A stretch of 64,000 nt of DNA from Alcaligenaceae bacterium (GTDB lineage: Bacteria > Pseudomonadota > Gammaproteobacteria > Burkholderiales > Burkholderiaceae_B). Positions 17,973 to 27,758 of the stretch are shown here, piece after piece (within the stretch, counting starts at the first letter, position 1; every line of letters begins with the position of its first letter). Both the position numbers and the translations under genes were made by a program. The notes under the pieces are model-generated. The model saw only the letters and a program-made list of their open reading frames with translations, was not told where the DNA came from and did no database searches. Location of the stretch: contig JACCEO010000011.1 of assembly GCA_013416485.1 (NCBI GenBank), positions 1 through 64,000 of the forward strand, read 5' to 3'.

Positions 17973-19228
17973 TATTTTTTCATCATATCGAAAAATTCAG
18001 CGTTAGTTTTTGTAGCACGGATCTTATCGAGTATGAACTCCATGGATTGAACTTCGTCCATGTCGTGTATGAACTTACGTAACACCCAAACTTTTTGCAA
18101 TAGATCGGGCTTGATCAAAAGTTCTTCACGGCGAGTACCGGACTTGTTCAGGTTGATAGAAGGGTAAACTCGTTTTTCGGCCAGGCGGCGCTCCAAATGA
18201 ACTTCGGAGTTACCTGTACCTTTGAACTCTTCGTAGATGACTTCGTCCATGCGGCTGCCGGTTTCTATCAGGGCTGTACCTATGATAGTGAGCGAACCGC
18301 CTTCTTCGATGTTGCGCGCTGCGCCGAAGAAGCGTTTAGGACGTTGTAGTGCGTTGGCGTCGACACCGCCAGTTAACACCTTGCCAGATGCGGGTACAAC
18401 CGTGTTGTAGGCACGGGCCAGACGTGTAATGGAGTCCAGCAGGATCACCACGTCTTTTTTCAGTTCGACCAGGCGCTTGGCTTTTTCTATGACCATTTCG
18501 GCAACTTGTACGTGACGTGTTGCAGGTTCGTCAAAGGTAGAGGCCACGACTTCGCCGCGCACGGTGCGCTGCATTTCGGTAACTTCTTCAGGACGCTCGT
18601 CGACCAGCAGAACGATCATGACGGCGTCAGGATAGTTGGTGGTGATGGCGTGTGCAATGTGTTGCATCATGACCGTTTTGCCCGACTTGGGGCTGGCCAC
18701 GATCAGGGCGCGCTGGCCTTTGCCTATGGGGGCAAAGATATCCATGATGCGGCCGGTGATGTTTTCTTCGCTTTTGATGTCCCGTTCTAGCGTCATGACT
18801 TCGTCGGGATGCAAGGGCGTGAGGTTTTCAAACATGATGCGATGTTTGATGGCCTCGGGCTGCATGCCGTTGACTTTGTCCACTTTGACCAGAGCGAAGT
18901 AACGTTCGCCGTCTTTGGGAGTGCGGACTTCGCCTTCGATGGAGTCACCAGTGTGCAGGTTGAAGCGACGTATCTGGGAAGGCGATATGTAGATATCGTC
19001 TGTGCTGGCCAGATAAGAGGTTTCAGGCGAACGTAAAAAGCCAAAGCCGTCGGGCAGAACTTCGAGTACGCCGTCGCCGAAAATTTGTTCGCCTTGTTTG
19101 GCGGTTTTTTTCATGATGGCGAACATGAGCTCTTGCTTGCGCATACGGCTAGCATTGTCCAGGTCCAGGGCGGCGGCCATTTCAAGCAGTTGCGAGACGT
19201 GCAATGCTTTTAATTCATTGAGGTGCAT
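17972..19228 (-). CDS. rho: Transcription termination factor Rho
   Basis: A 418-residue hexameric RNA helicase, the standard length. The N-terminal helical and cold-shock-like RNA-binding domains ([35 protein letters not shown]) are followed by the RecA-like ATPase. Its P-loop is SPKSGKT, Walker B is [16 protein letters not shown], and the Q/R-loop regions are [17 protein letters not shown]. Rho ends transcription at C-rich untranslated sites. It lies 76 bases after trxA, a common betaproteobacterial order. Confidence 0.98.
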   Translation of the reverse strand: MHLNELKALHVSQLLEMAAALDLDNASRMRKQELMFAIMKKTAKQGEQIFGDGVLEVLPDGFGFLRSPETSYLASTDDIYISPSQIRRFNLHTGDSIEGEVRTPKDGERYFALVKVDKVNGMQPEAIKHRIMFENLTPLHPDEVMTLERDIKSEENITGRIMDIFAPIGKGQRALIVASPKSGKTVMMQHIAHAITTNYPDAVMIVLLVDERPEEVTEMQRTVRGEVVASTFDEPATRHVQVAEMVIEKAKRLVELKKDVVILLDSITRLARAYNTVVPASGKVLTGGVDANALQRPKRFFGAARNIEEGGSLTIIGTALIETGSRMDEVIYEEFKGTGNSEVHLERRLAEKRVYPSINLNKSGTRREELLIKPDLLQKVWVLRKFIHDMDEVQSMEFILDKIRATKTNAEFFDMMKK

Positions 19229-19304
19229 GTGTGTGAAAAGAGGGGGGTATTAGCAAAGCGAGTGGCGAGCCCAGAGCTAGGCCCGCGCGCGAAAAGCTGA
19301 TTAT

Positions 19305-19631
19305 TTATAGGGCTTCGTCGAGGAAAGACTCGAGTTGCGACTTGGACAGCGCCCCCACTTTAGTGGCTTTAGCCTCGCCGTCTTGGAACAGCATAAGGGT
19401 GGGGATACCACGAACGCCAAATTTTGCGGCGGTTTCGGGATTTTCGTCTACGTTGACTTTGACGATATTAACACGACCCTGATATTGGGCAGCGGCTTGA
19501 TCCAATAATGGCGCAATCATTTTGCAAGGACCACACCATGCGGCCCAGTAGTCGACCAGTACTGGAAGGCTGGCGTCCAGGACATCGGCCTGAAAAGACG
19601 CATCGCTTACGTTTTTTATGATTTCGCTCAT
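19305..19631 (-). CDS. trxA: Thioredoxin 1
   Basis: A 108-residue cytosolic thioredoxin with the active site [15 protein letters not shown] (about residues 28-42), the conserved cis-Pro segment [12 protein letters not shown] and the Gly-rich tail VGALSKSQL. It reduces protein disulfides with electrons from thioredoxin reductase. It is the first gene of an apparent trxA-rho-gdhA transcript and is divergent from parE over a 229-base promoter region. Confidence 0.98.
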   Translation of the reverse strand: MSEIIKNVSDASFQADVLDASLPVLVDYWAAWCGPCKMIAPLLDQAAAQYQGRVNIVKVNVDENPETAAKFGVRGIPTLMLFQDGEAKATKVGALSKSQLESFLDEAL

Positions 19632-19860
19632 GATATGAAGAATAAGAGGTGGTAATTAGTAACCACGATACAGGATAGGATGACTAAAACACAATGTATT
19701 CTATATAAGGCAGATATACACGTGTTGTCTATTTCTAACAAGCATACCATTGTAATGGCCGCCTGTGCGTGGCTTTTAAACAGAAAAAAGTACACGTATT
19801 TGAGCAGTCACAAGCAGAGTCCGTAAAATACGGCTTTCTCTATAGAAAATTTAGGATTAA

Positions 19861-21822
19861 ATGGCTACACCACGCTACGATGAAGGATCGATACAGGTAC
19901 TGAAAGGACTAGAGCCGGTCAGGCAGCGTCCGGGCATGTATACCCGTACCGATAACCCACTGCACATCGTGCAGGAAGTGATAGATAACGCCGCCGATGA
20001 AGCGTTGGCGGGTTTCAGTAAAACCATCAAAGTCACGCTACATACCGATGGCAGCATTGCGATCGAAGACGATGGCCGCGGCATACCTGTGGGTTTGCAT
20101 CCCGAAGAACATACGCCAGTGATCGAACTGGTGTTTACACGTTTGCACGCTGGCGGCAAGTTCGACAAAAAAGATGGCGGAGCCTATGCTTTTTCTGGCG
20201 GTTTGCACGGTGTGGGGGTGTCAGTCACCAATGCCTTGTCCACGCGTTTGGAAGTGTGTGTTTGGCGCGACGGTAAAACCCATGAGCTGGTCTTTGCTGA
20301 CGGTGATGTGCTGGAGCCCCTGATAGAAACCGATCCCGTTGGGCGCCGTAAGTCCGGTACGCGTGTCAGGATATGGCCAGATCCAAAATATTTCGATAGC
20401 GCCACTATTCCTATGGCCGAGTTGATCCACGTCTTGCGTAGCAAGGCCGTGTTGCTTAGCGGCGTCAAAGTGACGTTAACCATAGAGAAAACGGGTGAAC
20501 AACGCGAATGGCAGTATCAGGATGGCTTACGTAGTTACCTGGACGAGGCCTTGGGCGATACCGAGCGCGTGGTACCCGTGTTTCAGGGTAAACAGTACGC
20601 GGATGCCGACGACGACACCTATGCTTTAGGCGAGGGTGCTGAATGGGTGGTCGTGTGGACTGTGGATGGCCCTGTAGTGCGTGAGTCATATGTCAACCTG
20701 ATCGCAACTACGGCGGGCGGCACCCATGAGGCTGGACTACGAGACGGTTTGTTTAATGCGGTTAAGTCGTTCGCCGAACTACATGGTCTGGTGCCTAAAG
20801 GCGTAAAAATCTTGCCTGAAGACGTTTTTGCACGAGCCAGCTTTGTGTTGTCAGCCAAGGTCTTGGACCCACAGTTTCAGGGGCAAATTAAAGAACGTTT
20901 AAATAGTCGGGATGCCGTACGTTTGGTTAGTGGCTATGCCAAAAACGCATTGGACTTATGGCTGCATGCCAATGTGGAATACGGCAAGAAATTGGCCGAA
21001 ACCGCTATACGTCAGGCTCAGGCCCGTGCCCGTTCTGCCCAGAAGGTGGAAAAGCGTAAAAGCTCTGGGGTGGCTGTACTGCCAGGCAAACTGACCGACT
21101 GCGAATCCCAAGATAGTAGCCGTACTGAAATATTTCTGGTCGAAGGGGATTCGGCCGGAGGTTCAGCCAAAATGGGGCGCGACAAAGAGTGTCAGGCTAT
21201 CTTGCCCTTGCGCGGTAAGGTTTTGAACTCTTGGGAGGTTGATCGCGATCGTTTATTTGCGAATAACGAAATTCACGATATTGCCGTAGCAATAGGAGTG
21301 GACCCTCATGGGCCTGGCGACACGGTGGATTTATCGGGCTTGCGTTATGGACGGGTATGTATCTTGTCTGACGCCGACGTGGACGGCTCTCACATACAGG
21401 TGTTGTTGTTAACCCTATTTTTTAAACACTTCCCCAAGCTGGTGGAAGCGGGGCATGTCTATGTGGCCAGACCACCATTATTCCGGGTGGATGTTCCTGC
21501 AGCGGGCAAGCGTCCTGCCAGAAAAGTCTATTGTCTGGATGCGGGCGAGCTTGAAGCCGTGCAAGAAAAGCTGCGCAATGAAAAGGTCCGAGAAGGCTCG
21601 TGGAGCATAAGCCGTTTCAAAGGCTTGGGTGAAATGAGCGCGGAACAACTCTGGGATACCACTATGAACCCAGATACACGACGCTTGATGCCAGTGACCT
21701 ATGGTGAGCCTGGTATAGCCGCCACCACAGAGATGTTCAATATGTTAATGGGCAAGGGTGAGTCGGCGCAGCGCCGTGTGTGGCTAGAAGAAAAAGGCAA
21801 TCTGGCCGAGGTGGATGTATAA
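19861..21822 (+). CDS. parE: DNA topoisomerase IV subunit B
   Basis: A 653-residue type IIA topoisomerase ATPase subunit. The GHKL ATPase domain shows [23 protein letters not shown] and the lid [14 protein letters not shown]. The transducer follows, then the TOPRIM domain with [24 protein letters not shown] and DADVDGSHI. Its length and lack of the GyrB insert support ParE over GyrB, as does the adjacent parC. The enzyme decatenates daughter chromosomes. AGGA lies just upstream of ATG 19861. parC follows after only 2 bases. Confidence 0.97.
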   Translation: MATPRYDEGSIQVLKGLEPVRQRPGMYTRTDNPLHIVQEVIDNAADEALAGFSKTIKVTLHTDGSIAIEDDGRGIPVGLHPEEHTPVIELVFTRLHAGGKFDKKDGGAYAFSGGLHGVGVSVTNALSTRLEVCVWRDGKTHELVFADGDVLEPLIETDPVGRRKSGTRVRIWPDPKYFDSATIPMAELIHVLRSKAVLLSGVKVTLTIEKTGEQREWQYQDGLRSYLDEALGDTERVVPVFQGKQYADADDDTYALGEGAEWVVVWTVDGPVVRESYVNLIATTAGGTHEAGLRDGLFNAVKSFAELHGLVPKGVKILPEDVFARASFVLSAKVLDPQFQGQIKERLNSRDAVRLVSGYAKNALDLWLHANVEYGKKLAETAIRQAQARARSAQKVEKRKSSGVAVLPGKLTDCESQDSSRTEIFLVEGDSAGGSAKMGRDKECQAILPLRGKVLNSWEVDRDRLFANNEIHDIAVAIGVDPHGPGDTVDLSGLRYGRVCILSDADVDGSHIQVLLLTLFFKHFPKLVEAGHVYVARPPLFRVDVPAAGKRPARKVYCLDAGELEAVQEKLRNEKVREGSWSISRFKGLGEMSAEQLWDTTMNPDTRRLMPVTYGEPGIAATTEMFNMLMGKGESAQRRVWLEEKGNLAEVDV

Positions 21823-21824
21823 AC

Positions 21825-24164
21825 ATGGATAGCATACAAACTGATTTGTTCGACGACGGTTCCAGGGATGATGACAATAATGCGACCGATAACATTACGC
21901 TAGCCCATTACGCCGAGCAGGCGTATTTGGATTATGCGGTGTCGGTGGTGCGTGGACGGGCTTTACCCGACGTTACCGATGGCCAGAAGCCTGTGCAACG
22001 GCGCATACTTTATGCCATGCAAGCGATGGGCTTAGGTCCAGGCGCTAGACCGGTTAAGTCGGCCCGAGTAGTAGGCGATGTTTTGGGTAAATACCACCCG
22101 CATGGTGACCAGGCCGCTTACGATGCAATGGTGCGCATGGCGCAAAGCTTTACTTTGCGCTATCCCTTGGTTGATGGCCAAGGCAACTTTGGTTCGCGTG
22201 ATGGTGATAATGCTGCCGCGATGCGTTATACCGAAGCACGCTTAACGCCGTTTGCCAGGGTCTTGCTGGACGAGCTGGACGAAGGCACGGTAGATTTTGC
22301 CCCTAACTATGACGGTAGCCAGCAGGAACCTGTGTTGTTACCTGCACGTTTGCCCGTCATGTTGCTAAACGGTGCATCGGGTATTGCTGTAGGCATGGCA
22401 ACAGAAATACCATCGCATAATTTGCGCGAAATTGCTGCTGCTTGTGTCGCACTGGTGCGCAATCCCAAGCTGCCAGACCAAGACTTATATAACCTGATAC
22501 CTGGTCCCGACTTTGCCGGTGGTGGGCAAATTATTTCTTCTCCCACCGAGATCGCCCATGTTTATAGCACCGGGCGTGGTTCGGTCAAGGCGCGGGCGCG
22601 CTGGATCTTCGAGGAAATGGCCAGAGGCCAGTGGCAATTGGTCATTACTGAATTACCACCAGGCACGTCGTCGCAAAAAGTACTGGAAGAAATCGAGGAT
22701 TGCACCAACCCCAAGGTGAAGGCAGGGAAGAAAACCTTAAGTACTGAACAACAGCAACGCCGGGCCTTGATGCTGGGGCTATTGGATGCCGTGCGTGATG
22801 AGTCGGGCAAGCAAGCACCAGTACGTTTGGTGTTTGAACCAAAAACCAGCCGCATAGACCGCGACGAGTTCGTCAATATCTTGTTGGCGCAAACCAGCAT
22901 GGAGGGCAATGTACCCACCAACTTGGTCTGTATCGGTGTGGATGGCCGTCCGGCCCAGCGTTCATTGCGTCAGGTACTGACCGAATGGCTAGGGTTTCGC
23001 GCTGACACCATGACGCGACGCACTCAGTATCGCCTGGATAAGGTCACTGACCGCATCCATGTGTTGCAAGGGCGTATGGTGGTGTATTTGAACGTGGACG
23101 AGGTCATACTCACTATCCGAGAGTCTGACGATCCGCGCGCTGCCCTGATGGAGCGGTTTGATTTGTCCGAGCGTCAGGCCGAAGACATACTGGAAATGCG
23201 TTTGCGCCAGTTGGCACGTTTGGAAGGCTTCAAAATCGAGAAAGAATTGAAAGAGCGCGAAGACGAGCAAGCCGCCTTGATGGAGTTATTGAATAACCCC
23301 AGCGCCTTTAAACGCTTGATGATCAAAGAAATCGAGTCAGATGCCAAGCTGTATGGTGATGATAGACGTACCTTGATACAAACGGCCGAACGTGCGGTGT
23401 TGGACACCAAGGTGGTAGATGAGCCCATGACGGTGGTGGTGTCGCAAAAAGGTTGGTTGCGTGCGCGTCAAGGCCAGGGACATGATCCTCTGCAATTTAA
23501 CTTTAAAACAGGTGATGCCTTATATGGCACCTTGGAATGCCGTAGCACCGATGATCTGGTGGCGATTTCTGACAGCGGACGGGTCTATACCGTGGCTGTG
23601 TCCAGCTTGCCATCGGCACGGGGTGATGGTCAGCCCGTGTCATCTATGGTCGATATCGAAGCTGGCACACGTATAGTGCATATGTTGGCAGGTAAACCTA
23701 GCCAACGCTATGTGATTGCGAGTACGGCTGGCTACGGTTTTGTGACGACTCTGAAAGACTTAAGCACACGTCAGCGGGCAGGCAAACAGTTTGTGTCCTT
23801 GGACAAAGGCGATGTCCTACTGAAACCTATGCCTTTGCAAAAGGACGATCAGTATTTGGCCTTGTATAGTGCCCAAGGGCGGTTTTTAGTGGTGGCGTTA
23901 ACTGAACTTAGAACCTTAGCGGGCGGTGGACGCGGCACCATTTTGATGGGGCTGGATGCGGGGGATACTTTGGCGCAATGGGTGGCGGTAGGGCCGTCGG
24001 GCCTAGAGGCTAGTGGCATTTACCGCAACAAGGAAACGGTGCAGTCATTCAGTCTAGAAGAGTTGACTGACTATCTTGGTCGACGTGCCCGTAAGGGCAA
24101 GGCCTTGGCGGTTAAGATCAAGCAGCCACTGCTGTCGCGTGCTTCCAGCGTTAATTCAGCTTAA
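21825..24164 (+). CDS. parC: DNA topoisomerase IV subunit A
   Basis: A 779-residue DNA cleavage subunit. I choose ATG 21825, two bases after the parE stop. The upstream in-frame extension lies inside parE and is not conserved in character. The winged-helix core has [17 protein letters not shown], the quinolone-determining region [20 protein letters not shown] and the active-site tyrosine segment [10 protein letters not shown]. The C-terminal beta-propeller domain is short, as in ParC. At the positions equivalent to E. coli Ser80 and Glu84 this protein has Gln and Asp. This is probably the lineage's native state but could affect quinolone response. Confidence 0.96.
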   Translation: MDSIQTDLFDDGSRDDDNNATDNITLAHYAEQAYLDYAVSVVRGRALPDVTDGQKPVQRRILYAMQAMGLGPGARPVKSARVVGDVLGKYHPHGDQAAYDAMVRMAQSFTLRYPLVDGQGNFGSRDGDNAAAMRYTEARLTPFARVLLDELDEGTVDFAPNYDGSQQEPVLLPARLPVMLLNGASGIAVGMATEIPSHNLREIAAACVALVRNPKLPDQDLYNLIPGPDFAGGGQIISSPTEIAHVYSTGRGSVKARARWIFEEMARGQWQLVITELPPGTSSQKVLEEIEDCTNPKVKAGKKTLSTEQQQRRALMLGLLDAVRDESGKQAPVRLVFEPKTSRIDRDEFVNILLAQTSMEGNVPTNLVCIGVDGRPAQRSLRQVLTEWLGFRADTMTRRTQYRLDKVTDRIHVLQGRMVVYLNVDEVILTIRESDDPRAALMERFDLSERQAEDILEMRLRQLARLEGFKIEKELKEREDEQAALMELLNNPSAFKRLMIKEIESDAKLYGDDRRTLIQTAERAVLDTKVVDEPMTVVVSQKGWLRARQGQGHDPLQFNFKTGDALYGTLECRSTDDLVAISDSGRVYTVAVSSLPSARGDGQPVSSMVDIEAGTRIVHMLAGKPSQRYVIASTAGYGFVTTLKDLSTRQRAGKQFVSLDKGDVLLKPMPLQKDDQYLALYSAQGRFLVVALTELRTLAGGGRGTILMGLDAGDTLAQWVAVGPSGLEASGIYRNKETVQSFSLEELTDYLGRRARKGKALAVKIKQPLLSRASSVNSA

Positions 24165-24207
24165 CGCTTAAAATGATTGGTTTATTCATTACTTAGATGC
24201 GGATGCT

Positions 24208-25242
24208 ATGAGTTTCAAGGTTACCGTTTTACCCAGCAATCATCAGTTTACTGTTGAAGAAGGTCAGTCCATATTGGATGCGGCATTGGCCGCCAAAATA
24301 GTCTTGCCTTACAGCTGCCGTAATGGAACATGTTCTACCTGTAGGGGCAAGGTGGTATCCGGATCTTATGATGCTGGCGCCGCCCCCGAGGCCATTTTGT
24401 CACCCGAAGACCGCGAGCAAGGCTACACCTTGTTTTGCCAGGCTAAACCGTCAACCGACATGGTTATCGAGTCACATGAAATACGCATGGCTAGCGATAT
24501 CCAGATTCGAAAAATGCCGGCCAGGGTCATGGGATTAACGCCTTTGGGTGACGATGTCATGGTCATACAGCTGCAATTGCCAGCGAGTGACCCTTTTCCT
24601 TATTACCCAGGGCAATACCTAGAGTTTATCCTCAAGGACGGTCGTCGTCGCAGTTACTCTATGGCAACGCCGCCAGTCGATACCAATCTGGTCGAACTGC
24701 ATATTCGTCATATGCCGGGTGGGGCGTTTACTGATCACGTATTTGGTACAGGTGCCACGCAAATGAAGCTGCGTGAAATTGTGCGGGTAGAGGCTCCTCT
24801 GGGCTCTTTCTTCTTGCGCGAAGATAGCACCAAGCCTATGGTGTTTCTGGCCAGCGGCACAGGCTTTGCACCCATTAAAGCAATGGTTGAACAAATGATC
24901 GCCAAGGGCGAAACCCGGCCGGTAAGCCTGTACTGGGGTGGGCGTAGGCCTGCTGATTTGTACATGGCGGAACTCGCCCAGCAGTGGGCAGTTGATCACC
25001 CGTGGTTGTCATTTATTCCTGTGATCTCGGATGCCTTGCCGGAAGACCAATGGGCTGGGCGCACTGGCTATGTGCACCTGGCGGTCTTACAGGATATTCC
25101 TGACCTATCTGGGCACCAGGTGTATGCTTGTGGGGCGCCGCTTATGGTGGCCAGTGCCAAGGCCGATTTCCTGTCCACGCCTGGCTTGCCCGAAGACGAA
25201 TTTTTCGCTGACTCCTTTACCAGCGAAGCAGATCAACATTAA
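24208..25242 (+). CDS. 2Fe-2S ferredoxin / flavin NAD(P)H reductase (CDP-6-deoxy-delta-3,4-glucoseen reductase type)
   Basis: A 344-residue electron-transfer protein. A plant-type ferredoxin domain at the N-terminus carries the cluster cysteines in YSCRNGTCSTCRGKV and LFCQAK. A ferredoxin-reductase FAD domain follows (YYPGQYLEFILKDGRRRSYS). The last domain is NAD(P)-binding (VFLASGTGFAPIKAMVEQM, VYACGAPLMV). Burkholderiales homologues are routinely labelled CDP-6-deoxy-delta-3,4-glucoseen reductase, but no deoxysugar partners lie nearby. A general role as oxygenase reductase or NAD(P)H-flavin reductase is equally possible. Confidence 0.88.
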   Translation: MSFKVTVLPSNHQFTVEEGQSILDAALAAKIVLPYSCRNGTCSTCRGKVVSGSYDAGAAPEAILSPEDREQGYTLFCQAKPSTDMVIESHEIRMASDIQIRKMPARVMGLTPLGDDVMVIQLQLPASDPFPYYPGQYLEFILKDGRRRSYSMATPPVDTNLVELHIRHMPGGAFTDHVFGTGATQMKLREIVRVEAPLGSFFLREDSTKPMVFLASGTGFAPIKAMVEQMIAKGETRPVSLYWGGRRPADLYMAELAQQWAVDHPWLSFIPVISDALPEDQWAGRTGYVHLAVLQDIPDLSGHQVYACGAPLMVASAKADFLSTPGLPEDEFFADSFTSEADQH

Positions 25243-25321
25243 GGATTTGACTGAAACTTAATAGACTAGGCTTTTTCGCGTTTTGGGGGCATTCCCCTTA
25301 CTGTTCCTTTCAGGGCAAACT

Positions 25322-26647
25322 ATGAGTCAACATCGTTTTTTTGGTGCACTATGTAGTGTACGTAGTGTTGTGTGGGCTGGGGCTGGCGTATTGCTGGCGT
25401 CGTCTATGGCGGCTAGCGCTGCCACCGAGGTCAAAGTGTGGCATACGCTGAATGCTCACAATAAAAAAGTATTCGAAGGCTTAGTCAAAGACTTTAATAA
25501 ACAACAAAAAGATGTCAACGTTGTCTTAAGCGGATTCGACTCCCAAGAGGCCATAGATGCAGCGTTGCTGATGATTACTAAGCCCGCAGATCAACCCCAC
25601 TTGGTCCAGCTGGATGATCAGCGTGCTCCGGACGATATCGCCAAACGCAGCTACATACAGCCTATGTATACCTTGTTGGCGCAGCATCCTATTAAGGATG
25701 CTAAGTGGTTCTTATCCGAAAACAACACCCTGCTACGCGATACCAAAGGGCGCTTATTGGCGTTTCCTTACATGGTTGACGTTCCGGTGATGTTTTACAA
25801 CATCAATGCTTTTAAAAAGGCAGATATACAACCAGCGCAGCCGCAACGCTCTTGGAATGGTTTACAAGACCAATTGGTAGATTTGGCCAATAAAGGTTCG
25901 CGCCGATGTCCTTTGACGTCCGACCAGCCCGTATCTATCAACCTAGAGAATCTGGCTGCGGTGAATAACCAGCCTTATACGATGGGTGCTGCTGGAGGCG
26001 GTAAAGCGAAAAAGACTGTCGCTTTTCACTTTGACACCATGTATGTGCGTCATTTGTCTTTGATGATCAGCTGGGTGCGTACAGAACTAATGGTTAAACC
26101 TCAAGCCGATGCCCAAGCAACGACCCGTTTTGCTAATAACGAATGTGGTGTGTTGTTATCGGATTCGGGTAATTTGGGCTGGTTCAAAGACAAGCGTGGC
26201 CTGGATTTTGCCATTAGCGGCTTGCCTTACTACCCTGAAGTGACTAAGACACCAGGTGCGCCGTTTGCTGGTGGCTCTGCTCTTTGGGCCATCAAAGGCC
26301 ACAGCAAAGCTGATGATAGCGCCAGCGCTACGCTATTAGCCTGGTTGGCAGCCCCAGAAAGGGCGGCTACTTGGTACCAAAACACTGGGTTCTTGCCTTT
26401 GACACAGCAGGCGTTTGCTGCCACAGGCGACGGCTATTACCAGGATTTGGGGCAGTGGCGCCAGTTAGTAGCGGTGTACTCTGATAAGCCTAGCGCTGCA
26501 GGTCAGGGGTTTCGCGTGAATAACTACCCCAAGATAAAAACCATGTTCCAAAATACCTTGGATCGCGCCCTTAGTGGTCAAGAACCTGCTGTTACCGCCT
26601 TGAAGTTTGCTTCCACTGAGGCTGGAAAAATCATGCAGGAACGTTAA
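25322..26647 (+). CDS. UgpB-like extracellular solute-binding protein of an ABC transporter
   Basis: A 441-residue periplasmic protein. A signal peptide covers about the first 35 residues (ending SSMAASAATE). The mature start EVKVWHTLNAHN resembles glycerol-3-phosphate/sugar-binding proteins of the UgpB class. Further family blocks are LLAFPYMVDVPVMFYNINAF, APFAGGSALWAI and AATWYQNTGFLPLT. It would deliver glycerol-3-phosphate, a glycerophosphodiester or a sugar to an inner-membrane transporter. No permease or ATPase gene is adjacent, so it is an orphan. The start is ATG 25322. A strong terminator follows. Confidence 0.87.
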   Translation: MSQHRFFGALCSVRSVVWAGAGVLLASSMAASAATEVKVWHTLNAHNKKVFEGLVKDFNKQQKDVNVVLSGFDSQEAIDAALLMITKPADQPHLVQLDDQRAPDDIAKRSYIQPMYTLLAQHPIKDAKWFLSENNTLLRDTKGRLLAFPYMVDVPVMFYNINAFKKADIQPAQPQRSWNGLQDQLVDLANKGSRRCPLTSDQPVSINLENLAAVNNQPYTMGAAGGGKAKKTVAFHFDTMYVRHLSLMISWVRTELMVKPQADAQATTRFANNECGVLLSDSGNLGWFKDKRGLDFAISGLPYYPEVTKTPGAPFAGGSALWAIKGHSKADDSASATLLAWLAAPERAATWYQNTGFLPLTQQAFAATGDGYYQDLGQWRQLVAVYSDKPSAAGQGFRVNNYPKIKTMFQNTLDRALSGQEPAVTALKFASTEAGKIMQER

Positions 26648-26704
26648 TTAGACTGACTTAATTGCCCAGCTTGATAGTTTTGCCCTAGTGATAGGGCTAC
26701 ATTT

Positions 26705-26741
26705 AAAACCCTTGTTGCCTACTCAGGTACAAGGGTTTTTT
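26705..26741 (+). terminator. Rho-independent terminator after the UgpB-like gene
   Basis: AAAACCCTTGT / ACAAGGGTTTT form an 11-bp stem with a 13-base loop, followed by a T run ending at 26741. It is a textbook terminator and isolates the upstream gene from the pilus operon. Confidence 0.9.
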
Positions 26742-26776
26742 GTGTTTTTAGCCAGACCTACATTAGGTTTCAACGG

Positions 26777-26905
26777 TTAACGCATCTGATTTTTTAACCA
26801 CTTAGGCGCGGGATAAAACTGTCTGTACGTAGAACTGCAGTCTGGCGCAAGCCATGTGCCGCGTTCAAGATAAGCACCATCGCCATTTATCAGGCGTTGT
26901 ACTGT
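26777..26905 (-). pseudogene. Coding-like remnant, unknown
   Basis: On the minus strand 42 codons stay open up to a TAA stop at 26777-26779. They translate to protein-like text, for example INGDGAYLERGTWLAPD and FYPAPKWLKNQMR. An in-frame stop closes the upstream side and there is no ATG or ribosome binding site. It could be the leftover 3' end of a gene disrupted when the pilus cluster arrived or was rearranged, or a chance frame. I do not recognise the family. Confidence 0.3.
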
Positions 26906-26921
26906 TTACTAGGATGTCGCT

Positions 26922-27758
26922 ATGGTCAGATTGTTGTTTATTACGGTTGTTGTCGGGCTATTGTCTGCCTGTGCACACCTTCCTGATTGGGTAAAAAATC
27001 CCTTGCTGGGGGAACCTCCAGGGCCATCATCGCTGACAGCAGCCAGTCAATACCGTTTTGACTGGCGTTTGTCAGGTGACAGGCAGGTTGCTCCTTTGCA
27101 GGTGTTTGATAATGGTAAGCAAACCTGGCTGCAGTTTCAGCCTGATCAAGCGATACCCGCCATTTTTCAGCATACTCCTCAAGGCGATACGCCGCTGACC
27201 TATCAGCGCCAGGGGCCGTATGTTGTGCTGCCCGGTGTTTGGTCTCAGTTAGTGCTACGTGGTGGGCAACTGCAAAGCAGGGTGGAACGTATACAGCCAG
27301 AAGCGAAAGACGATATGCCCGACTCAACTCAATCGTTAGAACCGATTGAGGCTATTGAAGTGGTAGACAGCCAGGTGATCGCTTTAACGGAACCCAGTTT
27401 TGAGTTCGCTGCCCTGGCTGAATCGGCGTTGTTGCCCTTAAGCGGTCCCGTGGACATTGAGCACCCTAGTACACATACCGTTAGCCCTTCAGATAAGAAT
27501 TTACGTAAGGTGTTAGGCCGCTGGGCTGTGGCTGCTGGCTGGACCTTTGAGCCCGAGCACTGGGTGGTGGATGCCGATATTCCTATCGTCGGTTCGGCCA
27601 GTTTCCAGAGTGGATTCAAGCAAGCGGTGCAAGAATTAGTTGCAACGACCGAATTGGCTGACAGACCTTTGCAACCGTGTTTTTATTCGAATCGCGTGTT
27701 ACGCATAGTCCCTTATGCACAGACCTGTGACCGCAGTGCCGGTGTGAGGGTGTCATGA
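26922..27758 (+). CDS. pilL: PilL-like type IVb pilus lipoprotein with TcpQ-type domain
   Basis: A 278-residue protein. A signal peptide with a lipobox (LLSAC, Cys at about 17) makes it a likely outer-membrane or periplasmic lipoprotein. The C-terminal part, LRKVLGRWAVAAGWTFEP through FKQAVQELVATTEL and RVLRIVPY (about residues 190-270), resembles the TcpQ/PilL domain that assists the pilus secretin. It is the first gene of a compact operon, with AGGA 7 bases before the ATG. Its stop overlaps the pilN start (ATGA). The N-terminal half is not recognised. Confidence 0.75.
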   Translation: MVRLLFITVVVGLLSACAHLPDWVKNPLLGEPPGPSSLTAASQYRFDWRLSGDRQVAPLQVFDNGKQTWLQFQPDQAIPAIFQHTPQGDTPLTYQRQGPYVVLPGVWSQLVLRGGQLQSRVERIQPEAKDDMPDSTQSLEPIEAIEVVDSQVIALTEPSFEFAALAESALLPLSGPVDIEHPSTHTVSPSDKNLRKVLGRWAVAAGWTFEPEHWVVDADIPIVGSASFQSGFKQAVQELVATTELADRPLQPCFYSNRVLRIVPYAQTCDRSAGVRVS

